This document shows, piece after piece, positions 43,033 through 51,117 of a stretch of 64,000 nucleotides of DNA. The stretch is from Poriferisodalis sp965214215 (lineage in GTDB: Bacteria; Actinomycetota; Acidimicrobiia; Acidimicrobiales; Poriferisodalaceae). Location of the stretch: the NCBI RefSeq assembly GCF_965214215.1, contig NZ_CBDCBD010000003.1, positions 806,001 through 870,000 on the forward strand, given 5' to 3'. The notes under the pieces were generated by a model. It did no database searches. It had not been told where the DNA came from and saw nothing but the letters and a program-made list of their open reading frames with translations. Numbering within the stretch: the first letter of the stretch is position 1; the number at the start of each line of letters is the position of its first letter. The position numbers were made by a program, and so were the translations under genes.

Positions 43033-44721
43033 ATGAGAAACCGGCTGCTTCGCTTCGCGACGTATATCGCCGTGGGCGTCGCCACCGGATTCATCGTCGC
43101 AATGGTGGCTCTGCTCGCCGAGAAGGTGCTGCTGGCGCAAGTGCTGCATCTGCCGCCGTGGCAGCGGGTGATCGCACCGGCTCTCGGACTGTGGGGAGCA
43201 GTCATCATGCTGCGCTGGGCCGACGCGGGCCGTCGGCTGTCACCGTCCACCTCCGAGGAGTACATCCGGGCGTTTCACGACCGCACCCATCCCATGCGCT
43301 TTCGCGACCTGCCATTCCGGCTCGCGGCAGGCATCGTCACGGTGGGGTCCGGTGGTGCGGTAGGCCTTGAGGGCCCTTCCATCTACGCCGGTGCCACCGC
43401 CGGGAATGCCATACAACGCGTCACGCGGCGGCTGTTCCGCAACCGGGAGGGGTACGCGCTGCTCGTGGCCGGTGCCGCCGCGGGCGTGAGCGCCATCTTC
43501 CAGGCGCCCGCGACCGGGGTGCTGTTCGCACTCGAAGCTCCCTACAGGAGCGATCTGGGCCGCCGCGCGTTGCTGCCCGCATTGCTCTCGAGCGCTTCGA
43601 GCTACGTGGTGTACGTCCTGGTCACCAACTTCCACGACCGGCCCTTCGAGATCGGCACCGAAATGGTGAGGGTGGGTTTCGGCCGTCGGGAACTGCTGGG
43701 CGCCGCAGTCGTGGGAGCGCTGTGCGGGCTCGCAGCATCGGTGTTCTGCCGGATCCTGGCGCTTGCCAAGCGCATTCAAGAGTCTGATCGGCCTTGGTGG
43801 CTGGTGGCGTTCTGCGGAGGCGGGATCTTGGTGGGCTTGGCCGCGCTGAGCGAAGTCCTGTTCGATGCGCCTTTGTCATTGGGGCCGACTGCCGAGGGTC
43901 AACTGGTGGACTGGTCGATCAACCCCGAACAGTCGCTCTGGCTGCTCGGAGCGCTGCTGGCGGTCCGCGTGGTGGCAACGTCGACTGTGCTCGCAAGCGG
44001 AGGCGTGGGCGGCGTATTCATCCCGCTGGCGGTGTTCGGGTTGATCGTGGGCCGCTTGGTCGGCGGCTGGATCGAGCTGGGCCCTGAGTCGCTGGCGTTC
44101 TTTCCCTTCATCGGCGTGGCCGCGTTCCTGGCAGCGGGCTACCGCACCCCGCTGGCAGCGGTGATGTTCGTGGCGGAGTCGACGGGCGCGCCCGCGTTCG
44201 TGGTGCCCGCCTTGGTAGCGGTGGCGGTGTCGCAGGTGCTGATCGGCAGTTCGTCAGTGTCGCAGTACCAGCGCGACAGCCGCACGGGTCACCTCGAACG
44301 ACGCTTGGAGATGCCGGTCAACTCTGCGATGTCCACCGATGTGCCCACGGTGAACGCCGATGCTCCGTTGGCCGATTTCGTGTGGGGTATCGCGCTGCCC
44401 CGCAAACAGCTCGAAGCCATCGTGGTGGGGCCAGCGCGAGACTTCTTGGGAGTCATACGGCTGAGCGACACCCGCGACGTGGATCGCAACGACTGGATGT
44501 CGGTGACCTGCGGCGAGGTGATGACGGCCGACATCACCCCCGCACGCCCCTCGTGGACGCTGCGCGAGGTCACCGAAGCGATGGCGGACGCGGACATCGA
44601 GCTGTACCCCGTGATCGACAGCGGCGGTCGGATTGCGGGCGTCGTCACCGAGAATGCGATCGTCAAGCTGGTCGACTTCCTCAACGAGACGCAAGGCAAT
44701 GAGACCCAAGGCGGCCGGTGA
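43033..44721 (+). CDS. ClC-family chloride channel/antiporter with CBS domains
   Basis: The product is 562 aa. About ten to twelve hydrophobic helices occupy residues 10-410. The selectivity and gating motifs are GSGGAVGLEGPSIYAG (the Glu of GxEGP is the external gating glutamate) and GGVGGVFIPLAVFG. Residues about 430-555 form two CBS domains (MSTDVPTVNADAPLADF, and CGEVMTADITPARPSWTLRE), which in relatives bind adenosine nucleotides. The protein lies in the cytoplasmic membrane. Divergent from the LLM oxidoreductase gene. Confidence 0.9.
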   Translation: MRNRLLRFATYIAVGVATGFIVAMVALLAEKVLLAQVLHLPPWQRVIAPALGLWGAVIMLRWADAGRRLSPSTSEEYIRAFHDRTHPMRFRDLPFRLAAGIVTVGSGGAVGLEGPSIYAGATAGNAIQRVTRRLFRNREGYALLVAGAAAGVSAIFQAPATGVLFALEAPYRSDLGRRALLPALLSSASSYVVYVLVTNFHDRPFEIGTEMVRVGFGRRELLGAAVVGALCGLAASVFCRILALAKRIQESDRPWWLVAFCGGGILVGLAALSEVLFDAPLSLGPTAEGQLVDWSINPEQSLWLLGALLAVRVVATSTVLASGGVGGVFIPLAVFGLIVGRLVGGWIELGPESLAFFPFIGVAAFLAAGYRTPLAAVMFVAESTGAPAFVVPALVAVAVSQVLIGSSSVSQYQRDSRTGHLERRLEMPVNSAMSTDVPTVNADAPLADFVWGIALPRKQLEAIVVGPARDFLGVIRLSDTRDVDRNDWMSVTCGEVMTADITPARPSWTLREVTEAMADADIELYPVIDSGGRIAGVVTENAIVKLVDFLNETQGNETQGGR

Positions 44722-44794
44722 GCTCTCCCCCGCAAGACCTGACGGACGAACGAGACCGACGAACCAACACCACAGACGACGAACGAGACCGGCG

Positions 44795-44830
44795 ATGAAC
44801 GAGACCGACCACGAGCGAGCACGACGATGA
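44795..44830 (+). CDS. Possible leader peptide (11 aa) ahead of nitroreductase
   Basis: ATG followed by 10 codons (MNETDHERARR) and a TGA that overlaps the next ATG at 44827 as ATGA. It lies in a stretch of repeated GAACGAGACCG units. It could couple translation to the next gene. There is no conservation evidence. Confidence 0.25.
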   Translation: MNETDHERARR

Positions 44831-45603
44831 ACGAAGCTGAGGATTCGGTTGGGACTGACCGGAGGGCCGAAGCTGCAGCTGGGTCCGCGACGGGATCCCA
44901 CGCACAACCGGTCGGCTTGCTGGAGGGCTTGGCGACCACCCGCGCCATACGCCGCTACCTGCCCGACCCGATTCCCGAGGACGACTTGGCGACGATTCTG
45001 TGGCATGCCGGGCGTGCGCCGAGCGGCTCGAACCGGCAGATGTTCCGCTTCGTGGTGCTGCGCGACGGGCCAGTCGCCAAACAGGCCAAGGCGCTGCTCG
45101 GCCAGAGCTTTCGCGACGGCTGGGGCGCCAAGCGCTCCGGCGACGGCTACACCGAGGGCTCCGGAGCGGCCGACGACTCGCCGAAGGCCCGCATGGCCCG
45201 GACGATGCAGCACTTCGTCGACCACTTCGAGCAGACGCCTGTGGTGATCTTGGCGTGCCTGGTGCGCTACCGGAAGCCCACCTACGTCGAAGGTGCATCG
45301 GTGTACCCGGCGGTGCAGAACCTGCTGTTGGCAGCGCGGGCGCTGGGATACGGAGGCGTCATCACCGGCTGGCACCGCGATGTCGAAGACGAGCTGCGCG
45401 AGCTGGTCGGCATCCCCGACGGCGTGGCCATCCATGCAACGATCCCGCTCGGCCGGCCGGCGGGGCGCCACGGACCGGTACGGCGCCGGCCTTTGCGCGA
45501 GGTCGTCTACGAGGACCGTTGGGAACAGGACGCGGTGTGGGCGGTCGACCCGTCCGGCACTCGTTTCACCTCTGCAGGCCCGCCACCTGGTTCACCGACC
45601 TAG
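44827..45603 (+). CDS. Nitroreductase family FMN protein
   Basis: The product is 258 aa. After a ~35-residue variable N-terminus the fold begins with TTRAIRRYLPDPIPEDDLA and continues RAPSGSNRQMFRFVVL, the phosphate/FMN-binding region. YPAVQNLLLAARALGYGGVI and an ATIPLGRPAGRHGPVRRRPL-like end follow the family pattern. It probably reduces quinone, nitro or enone substrates with NAD(P)H. The start codon is fused to a possible leader ORF. Repeats follow directly after the stop. Confidence 0.85.
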   Translation: MNEAEDSVGTDRRAEAAAGSATGSHAQPVGLLEGLATTRAIRRYLPDPIPEDDLATILWHAGRAPSGSNRQMFRFVVLRDGPVAKQAKALLGQSFRDGWGAKRSGDGYTEGSGAADDSPKARMARTMQHFVDHFEQTPVVILACLVRYRKPTYVEGASVYPAVQNLLLAARALGYGGVITGWHRDVEDELRELVGIPDGVAIHATIPLGRPAGRHGPVRRRPLREVVYEDRWEQDAVWAVDPSGTRFTSAGPPPGSPT

Positions 45604-45604
45604 G

Positions 45605-45780
45605 CGCGCCCGCTGGGGAGGCAGTATGAGCCTCTGCTCCCGCGATCCGGCAGGTCGCCCGCGCCCGCTGGGGAGGCGGCATGAGCCTCTGCTCCCGCGA
45701 TCCGGCGGGTTCGCCCGCGCCCGCTGGGGAGGCGGCATGAGCCTCTGCTCCCGCGATCCGGCAGGTCGCAACGTCGCAGA
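45605..45780. repeat. Three ~57 bp tandem repeats
   Basis: The block CGCCCGCTGGGGAGGCGGCA, then TGAGCCTCTGCTCCCGCGAT and CCGGCAGGTCGC, occurs three times in a row with small changes. The third unit runs on into the complete 79 bp inverted-repeat element, so the array is an amplification of that element's left half. Confidence 0.85.
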
Positions 45781-45801
45781 GTCTCCTGCCGCCTCCCCAG
45801 C
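45723..45801. repeat. 79 bp inverted-repeat element, copy C
   Basis: Arms GCTGGGGAGGCGGCA (45723-45737) and TGCCGCCTCCCCAGC (45787-45801) are perfectly complementary over 15 bp. The interior shares CGATCC, GGTCGCAACGTCGCAGAGT and TCC with copies A and B. Relative to copy B two base pairs of the stem are replaced on both arms. Confidence 0.85.
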
Positions 45802-45831
45802 TCTGGCATGTGTTCCTCACCGTTTGTGCTC

Positions 45832-46665
45832 TCAGGCGGTCTCGGCGGGGCGGTTGGTGTGGCTCCATTGCGACCATGAGCCGATGTACACGCGAGGGCG
45901 ACCCAAACCGGCTCGCTCCATGGCGAGCGCGTCCATGCAGGCGCTGACGCCTGAGCCGCAGTACACGACCGTGTTGTTGGCGCCGTCGGCGTCTGTCACA
46001 CCCTCGGCCTCGTAGCGAGCGCGCAGCGTCTGCAGTTCGGCGAAGCAGCCGTCGCGGCCGAGGTTGTCGGTCATTGGCACATTGACTGCGCCGGGGATGT
46101 GGCCGGGGCGGGGATCGACCGGTTCGGTCTCGCCGCGAAACCGGTCGCCTCCGCGGGCATCAATGAGCACGGTTTCGGGGTCGGCACCTGCTGCGGCCGC
46201 TTGGTCGATATCGACGAACGCCCCGTCCGGCCAGGCCCGCTCCGGGCAATCGCATGGCGTCCGCACATTCGGAGCTGTCTCCGTTTCGCCGGTCCACGAT
46301 CCCAACCCCCCGTCGAGCAGCGCCGCATCGTGACCCAGCACCCGCAGCATCCACACCATCCGGCCGGCGGCGGTGCCGTTCAGGTCGTCGTAAGCCACCA
46401 CCGGGTCATCGGGGCTGATGCCGAGGCTTCCCAGGGAGGCCGCAAAGCTCTGCGCGGTCGGCAGCGGATGGCGGCCGTGTTCCGGCGCGCCGTGCGCGGA
46501 CAGGTGCTCGTCAAGGTTCACCCAGATCGCTGCGGCGATGTGGCCGTCCAGATAGGCGTCGTAGCCGGACCGGCCGTCGAGGTACCAGCGCACGTCGCAC
46601 AGCACGATGTCAGTCCGGTCCGCGATATCGGACGCATCGACGATCGGCGGCAGCGCTGTGGTCAC
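45832..46665 (-). CDS. Two-domain rhodanese-type sulfurtransferase
   Basis: The product is 277 aa with two rhodanese domains. The N-terminal inactive domain has VLCDVRWYLDGRSGYDAYLD GHI, and the C-terminal domain has the catalytic Cys in YCGSGVSACMDALAM. The CGSGVSA loop resembles 3-mercaptopyruvate sulfurtransferases (CG(S/T)GVTA) more than thiosulfate:cyanide rhodanese. Probably cytoplasmic. The MBL-fold hydrolase gene is 13 bases upstream on the same strand, so they likely form an operon for sulfane sulfur handling. Confidence 0.9.
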   Translation of the reverse strand: MTTALPPIVDASDIADRTDIVLCDVRWYLDGRSGYDAYLDGHIAAAIWVNLDEHLSAHGAPEHGRHPLPTAQSFAASLGSLGISPDDPVVAYDDLNGTAAGRMVWMLRVLGHDAALLDGGLGSWTGETETAPNVRTPCDCPERAWPDGAFVDIDQAAAAGADPETVLIDARGGDRFRGETEPVDPRPGHIPGAVNVPMTDNLGRDGCFAELQTLRARYEAEGVTDADGANNTVVYCGSGVSACMDALAMERAGLGRPRVYIGSWSQWSHTNRPAETA

Positions 46666-46678
46666 TTCAGCGATCCCG

Positions 46679-47428
46679 TCAGCCCTGGCCGAACATCATC
46701 AGCCACTGCTGCTCGCTGGTCGGCTTGAAGACGTAGTTCATCTGGCGGGTCTGACCCATCGTGGCGCTGGGTTCGAATGAGTACCGGTGTCCGGGGAACA
46801 GCACGGTGGAGTCGGGAACCTTGGCGAGCGTGTCATGCAGCGAGCGGTACATCGCAGCCGAATCGCTGCCCGGCAAGTCCATCCGGCCGCAACCGTCGAG
46901 GAACAGCGTGTCGCCCGCCACCAGCGCCCCGCCCACCAAGAAGCACTGGCTTCCCGGCGTGTGGCCGGGCGTGTGCAACAGCTCGATGTCGACGGCACCC
47001 ACTGACACGACATCGCCGGGAGCGTGCAGCTCCATATCGCTCATCGAGAGGCCCGTGGTTTTCTGCACCAGCTCGGCCTCTGGCGCCTGCAGATGGATCT
47101 TGGTGCCCTGACGTTCGAGCAGCTGTGCCACTCCCTCGATGCTGTAGCCCATCATGTTCCCGCCGATGTGATCGGCGTGGAAATGCGTGGCCAGCACGCC
47201 GGTGAGTGCCATCTCGTCTTCAGCAAGGATGTCTAAGAGGTCGTCGACGTTGTAGGCCGGGTCTACTACGACTGCCTCGCGGGTCTCCCGGTCGCCGATG
47301 AGGTAGGCGAAGTTCACCATCTGGCGGGCAATCGGATCGCTGGTGGCGAAGTCCTGCCCCGAGAGCAGCTGGCGGAAGTACAGCCTGCTCTCGTCGGGCG
47401 GCTTCGTCACCTGGGGGTCATCAGCCAT
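46679..47428 (-). CDS. MBL-fold metallo-hydrolase (ETHE1/glyoxalase II-like)
   Basis: The product is 249 aa. The metal motif THFHADHIGGN, later the His in HTPGHTPGS, the bridging Asp in VAGDTLFLDGCGR and the final His in FPGHRYS are all present. The single-iron persulfide dioxygenase (ETHE1) and glyoxalase II groups share these. Pairing with a sulfurtransferase gene favours a persulfide-related role, though ETHE1-specific residues cannot be settled by eye. First gene of the two-gene operon. Confidence 0.82.
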   Translation of the reverse strand: MADDPQVTKPPDESRLYFRQLLSGQDFATSDPIARQMVNFAYLIGDRETREAVVVDPAYNVDDLLDILAEDEMALTGVLATHFHADHIGGNMMGYSIEGVAQLLERQGTKIHLQAPEAELVQKTTGLSMSDMELHAPGDVVSVGAVDIELLHTPGHTPGSQCFLVGGALVAGDTLFLDGCGRMDLPGSDSAAMYRSLHDTLAKVPDSTVLFPGHRYSFEPSATMGQTRQMNYVFKPTSEQQWLMMFGQG

Positions 47429-47459
47429 GGCAGCGCACAGTAACTAATGGAGCACGCCC

Positions 47460-47538
47460 GCGGCGGAGGCGGCAGGGCCCTGCGCTCCAGCGATCCAGCC
47501 GGTCGCAACGTCGCAGAGTTTCCTGCCGCCTCCGCCGC
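47460..47538. repeat. 79 bp inverted-repeat element, copy B
   Basis: Arms GCGGCGGAGGCGGCA (47460-47474) and TGCCGCCTCCGCCGC (47524-47538) are perfectly complementary. The interior contains CCAGCGATCCAGCCGGTCGC and AACGTCGCAGAGTTTCC, shared with copies A and C. It sits between the MBL gene and gcdH. Confidence 0.85.
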
Positions 47539-47615
47539 TATGGCTTCTGTGCGTTCGCCCCACGTTCTTGGGTGGCGGGTTGGCCCGATGGCCTCCAGCG
47601 CGGCAGGATGCGCCC

Positions 47616-48788
47616 ATGAGCCAAACGCCTGCCCCGCTGTCGGACTTCTACGAGATGGACGAATTCCTTTCTGACGAAGAGGTCATGATTCGCGACACCG
47701 TCGCCGCGTTTGTGGCCAAGGAGTGGGACCCGATCGTGGGCGACCACTTCGAAGCAGGCACGTTCCCGATGGAGCTGGTGCCCACAATTGCCGACATGGG
47801 CCTGTTGGGCATGCACCTCGACGGCTTCGGATGTGCTGGCGCTTCAGCCATGGCCTACGGCGTGGCCTGCCGGGAGCTCGAAGCCGGGGACAGCGGGCTG
47901 CGCAGCTTCGTGTCGGTGCAGGGCTCGCTGTGCATGTTCCCCATCTGGCGCTACGGCTCGACCGAGCAGAAGGAAGCGTGGCTGCCGCGCATGGCGGCCG
48001 GCGAGATCATCGGCTGCTTCGGGCTGACCGAGCCCGACCACGGCTCCGATCCGGTCTCGATGACCACGCGGGCGGTACGGCGGGGCGACACCTGGGTCCT
48101 CAACGGCGCTAAGCGGTGGATCACCAATGCCGGGCTGGCCGACCTGGCCATCGTGTGGGCGAACACTGACGACGGCTTCCGGGGCTTCCTGGTGCCGACC
48201 GACTCCCCCGGCTTCGAGGCTCGCAAGATTCAGAACAAGCTCTCGCTGCGGGCCTCGGTGACCGGCGAGTTCTACATGGACGACGTCGAGGTGCCCGAGT
48301 CGATGCGACTGCCCGACGCGCTCAGCATCGGTGCACCGCTGAGCTGCCTGTCCGAAGCTCGCTTTGGCATTGCATTCGGGGCGGTGGGCGTGGCCCGTTG
48401 CTGCTACGAGGCGGCGCTCGACTACCAGCTCGAACGCCCGCAGTTCGGCAAGCCGCTGGCAGGCTTCCAGATCAGCCAGATCAAGTTCGCCGACATGCTC
48501 ACCGACATCACCAACGCCAATCTGCAGGCAATACGGCTCGGCCAGCTCAAGGAACAGCACCGGCTACGGCCCCACCACATCTCGATGGCGAAACGGCACA
48601 ACTGCCGGGTGGCCATCGACACGGCCCGAACCGCCCGGGCGATGATGGGCGCCAACGGGGTCTCGACGGAATACGCGCCGATGCGCCATGCAGCCAACAT
48701 GGAATCGGTCATGACCTACGAGGGCACCGAGGAAATCCACGGGCTGATCCTCGGCCAGCAGATCACCAACATCCCCGCCTTCCGCTGA
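47616..48788 (+). CDS. Glutaryl-CoA dehydrogenase-type acyl-CoA dehydrogenase
   Basis: The product is 390 aa. All three acyl-CoA dehydrogenase domains are present. SVQGSLCMFPIWRYGSTEQK, FGLTEPDHGSDP, NGAKRWITNAGLADLAIVWA and ARTARAMMGANGVSTEY are characteristic of the glutaryl-CoA branch. The catalytic Glu is in YEGTEEIH. It likely oxidises and decarboxylates glutaryl-CoA to crotonyl-CoA in lysine/tryptophan or aromatic-compound catabolism. The ATG at 47616 is chosen for fit to the family N-terminus. Confidence 0.87.
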   Translation: MSQTPAPLSDFYEMDEFLSDEEVMIRDTVAAFVAKEWDPIVGDHFEAGTFPMELVPTIADMGLLGMHLDGFGCAGASAMAYGVACRELEAGDSGLRSFVSVQGSLCMFPIWRYGSTEQKEAWLPRMAAGEIIGCFGLTEPDHGSDPVSMTTRAVRRGDTWVLNGAKRWITNAGLADLAIVWANTDDGFRGFLVPTDSPGFEARKIQNKLSLRASVTGEFYMDDVEVPESMRLPDALSIGAPLSCLSEARFGIAFGAVGVARCCYEAALDYQLERPQFGKPLAGFQISQIKFADMLTDITNANLQAIRLGQLKEQHRLRPHHISMAKRHNCRVAIDTARTARAMMGANGVSTEYAPMRHAANMESVMTYEGTEEIHGLILGQQITNIPAFR

Positions 48789-48857
48789 CCGCTCACTCGA
48801 TCGGGGAGGATGCGCGGACAGGCGAACACCCCCACGGCGGCAGCACTCATTTCCCAA

Positions 48858-48930
48858 TCTTGTTCCCATGTTCGGACGATTGGGCTCACGGGCTGCTCGG
48901 GCCACGGCCTCACCTGCCAGCCCGGCCTCG
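48858..48930. repeat. Dispersed repeat 2, diverged copy
   Basis: TCTTGTTCCCATGTTCGGAC, GGGCTCACGGGCTGCTCGGG and CCACGGC match the repeat pair at 62135-62228. The 48789-49063 gap otherwise contains no gene. Confidence 0.55.
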
Positions 48931-49063
48931 GACAACAGCACGGGCACGCCAAGGCGTTCAGACCGACACGCAACTGCAATGGCGCTGCGGGAACGTGGGC
49001 GGGATGATGGGCGTCATTCGGGTAATGCCGCGCCTTGCTCGGCCAGCCCAAGGAGGGGACGTC

Positions 49064-50551
49064 GTGACCGTTCCAAGCAATCGTTTCAGACAGGGTTTGC
49101 GGCGCCGAGTCAGCCGCCAACGCGAGACCGCTTCGCACCATCTCCTGCGAATCGGCATCATGACGCTTGCGCTGTTGTTTGTCGCGGCCGCGTGCAGCGC
49201 CAGCGACGACGAGGACGCGGACACAGATGACTCGGTCAGCGCCAGCGAACGGGCGCTCGTGGAGTCTCAATCTTCGGACGATTCGGCAGACGCCAGCACC
49301 AGTTCGCGTGAGTTCGGCGATGCCACGAGCGCCTCCATTCTGGACGAAGAGATGATGGAGGTGATGGAAGACGAGATGATGGAATCCGACGAGATGATGG
49401 CCGAGGAGTCGGTTTCGGGCGCCTTGGCTACCGGCGTGGCCGCGGCACCCGCAGACTTCGGCCGCGACATCATCCGTACGGCACGGATCGCAGTGGAGAC
49501 CGCCGACGTGGCCGCTGCAGCAGCCCGCGCCAACTCCATCATCGAAGGACTTGGCGGGTTTGCCTTCTCCCAGGAAACCAGCACCCGAGGCCGTGCGCGC
49601 ACCATGCTGACGTTCAAGATCCGGCCCGAGCAGTTCGCGACCGCGTTGGAGCGACTGTCCAACGTGGGCGAACTGGTCGAACAGACCGTGAGTGCCGAGG
49701 ATGTCACCGACATCGTGGTGGACCTGAATAGCCGCATCAGGACTGCGGAAATCAGCGTGAACCGGCTGCGCGACTTCCTGTCGCAGGCAACCGAAGTGAA
49801 GGGCGTGGCCGAGCTGGAGCGCGAGCTGGCGAACCGTGAGACGAACCTCGAACGGCTGCGAGGCCAGCTGCGTTCGTTGCGCGACCGGGTGGACTTGTCC
49901 ACGATCACCCTGTCGATCACCGAGTCCGTCGAGGCGGTGCCGTCCACCGCAGTCGTCCTGCGCGCGTGGATGGCGGCCGGCGACGAGGATCCCTGTCTCG
50001 GGTTCACCGACCTTGTCGCTGCGCCACACGGCGAGGTCGGCTTCTGCTTCGAACTCGAGAACGAAGGCGAGACGGCACTCACGGAGGTGTCGCTGAGCTC
50101 GAATGAACTGCGATTCAACACCGACGACCTGACCGTGCCCGAAGGCACCGACCTCGAGCGCATCGCGCCCGGAGAGCGAGCGGTCGCCACGCTCGCCCTG
50201 CCGATCACCGACGGACGCATCGCTGGGCGGGTCGCAACGCGAGGGCTCGAGATCAACGTTGGCTTGAGCGCCGTGCCGGTCACCGACACCGGTGCCGAAC
50301 TGGCCCGACTCTCGCGCAGCCATGCCCTGTCTCTCTATGTCGAGGAAGAGGACACGCCCCCCGGCTTCGGCGACGCGTTCAGCGGTGGATGGAACGCGCT
50401 CGTGGCCATCGGCAGCGGCGTGCTGCTCGTCATCGGCGCCATGCTGGCGTTCCTGCCGGTCATCGTGATCGCCGTGGCAGTGGCGTTGTGGTGGCTGCGC
50501 CGCCGCCGAGCCCGGCGATCCACCGCCAGCGGCGCCGAACCGCAAGGTTGA
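49064..50551 (+). CDS. DUF4349-type lipoprotein
   Basis: The product is 495 aa. The GTG start follows AGGAGGGG, and a later segment MTLALLFVAAACSAS is a lipoprotein signal. An acidic Met-rich stretch (about 100-120, EEMMEVMEDEMMESDEMMAE) is notable. The DUF4349 core follows (about 140-290, RTARIAVETADVAAAAARAN, FKIRPEQFATALERLSNVGE and a heptad-rich coiled coil ELERELANRETNLERLRGQL). A C-terminal transmembrane helix (about 450-480) ends in RRRRARR. The combination of lipid anchor and C-terminal helix suggests an extracytoplasmic domain fixed at both ends. Function is unknown in the family. Confidence 0.82.
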   Translation: MTVPSNRFRQGLRRRVSRQRETASHHLLRIGIMTLALLFVAAACSASDDEDADTDDSVSASERALVESQSSDDSADASTSSREFGDATSASILDEEMMEVMEDEMMESDEMMAEESVSGALATGVAAAPADFGRDIIRTARIAVETADVAAAAARANSIIEGLGGFAFSQETSTRGRARTMLTFKIRPEQFATALERLSNVGELVEQTVSAEDVTDIVVDLNSRIRTAEISVNRLRDFLSQATEVKGVAELERELANRETNLERLRGQLRSLRDRVDLSTITLSITESVEAVPSTAVVLRAWMAAGDEDPCLGFTDLVAAPHGEVGFCFELENEGETALTEVSLSSNELRFNTDDLTVPEGTDLERIAPGERAVATLALPITDGRIAGRVATRGLEINVGLSAVPVTDTGAELARLSRSHALSLYVEEEDTPPGFGDAFSGGWNALVAIGSGVLLVIGAMLAFLPVIVIAVAVALWWLRRRRARRSTASGAEPQG

Positions 50552-50610
50552 TCTGGATGATCCGCAGGTTCGGAAGCTGTCATCGAATGGCGATTCCAGT
50601 TCCCTGACCG

Positions 50611-51117
50611 TCACTCGATGAGAGCTGCGCTGTCTCGGGGCAGATACATGCCAGCCGAACGGAGTTGATCGATCACGGCTACAGCTACAGGTCGATCGAT
50701 GAGGTTCGACTTGATACCGAGCTGGATCAGCCACAGTGACCCGTGTACATCTATGTCGTCCTGGTGCGCGATGTCCCGAGCACGCGATTCGTCGATGATT
50801 GCTGTGCCGCCGGCGCTCGCGCACCATGCGAGAACAGCCGCCTCACCCAGGTTCCTGTTCGGCCCACCGCCCAGTTCCCGCTTGTAGCGAGCAAACGAAG
50901 CAAGATCGCTGGCCGAGAGCTGAACGACTTCGATCCACGGCAGATTCAACGTGTCTCGAAGTTCGGGATGAGCAGCGACACCTGCGGCGAGTTCGTTCAG
51001 CACCTCGGATGGAACGACGCAGCGGAATGGGTCCACTATCTGCTCGAGAAGATCCAGCTCTCCCACTAAGGCGAAGTAGTTCAACGCAGTGGTGTCGAAC
51101 ACCAGCACGCGCTTCAC
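50611..51117 (-). CDS. PIN-like nuclease, putative toxin
   Basis: The product is 168 aa. The PIN pattern of acidic residues is visible: FDTTALNYF near the N-terminus, PSEVLNELAAG, NLGEAAVLAWC and the C-terminal TAIIDESRARDIA. PIN proteins are Mg-dependent RNases and the toxins of VapBC-like systems. The start codon is GTG, sharing four bases with the stop of the upstream gene (GTGA), so its translation is coupled to the XRE/ImmA protein. This gene order matches proposed toxin-antitoxin modules combining a COG2856 protein with a PIN-like partner. Confidence 0.78.
   Translation of the reverse strand: MKRVLVFDTTALNYFALVGELDLLEQIVDPFRCVVPSEVLNELAAGVAAHPELRDTLNLPWIEVVQLSASDLASFARYKRELGGGPNRNLGEAAVLAWCASAGGTAIIDESRARDIAHQDDIDVHGSLWLIQLGIKSNLIDRPVAVAVIDQLRSAGMYLPRDSAALIE

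Noticed and set aside
48398..49063. N-terminal extension of the DUF4349 protein
   Set aside because: This part of the frame overlaps the dehydrogenase gene in another frame. A GTG with AGGAGGGG at 49064 and a following lipoprotein signal define the true start.
48716..50827. Minus-strand open frame of 703 codons
   Set aside because: Antisense to the DUF4349 gene and the end of the glutaryl-CoA-type dehydrogenase gene, both well supported. No domains are recognised.
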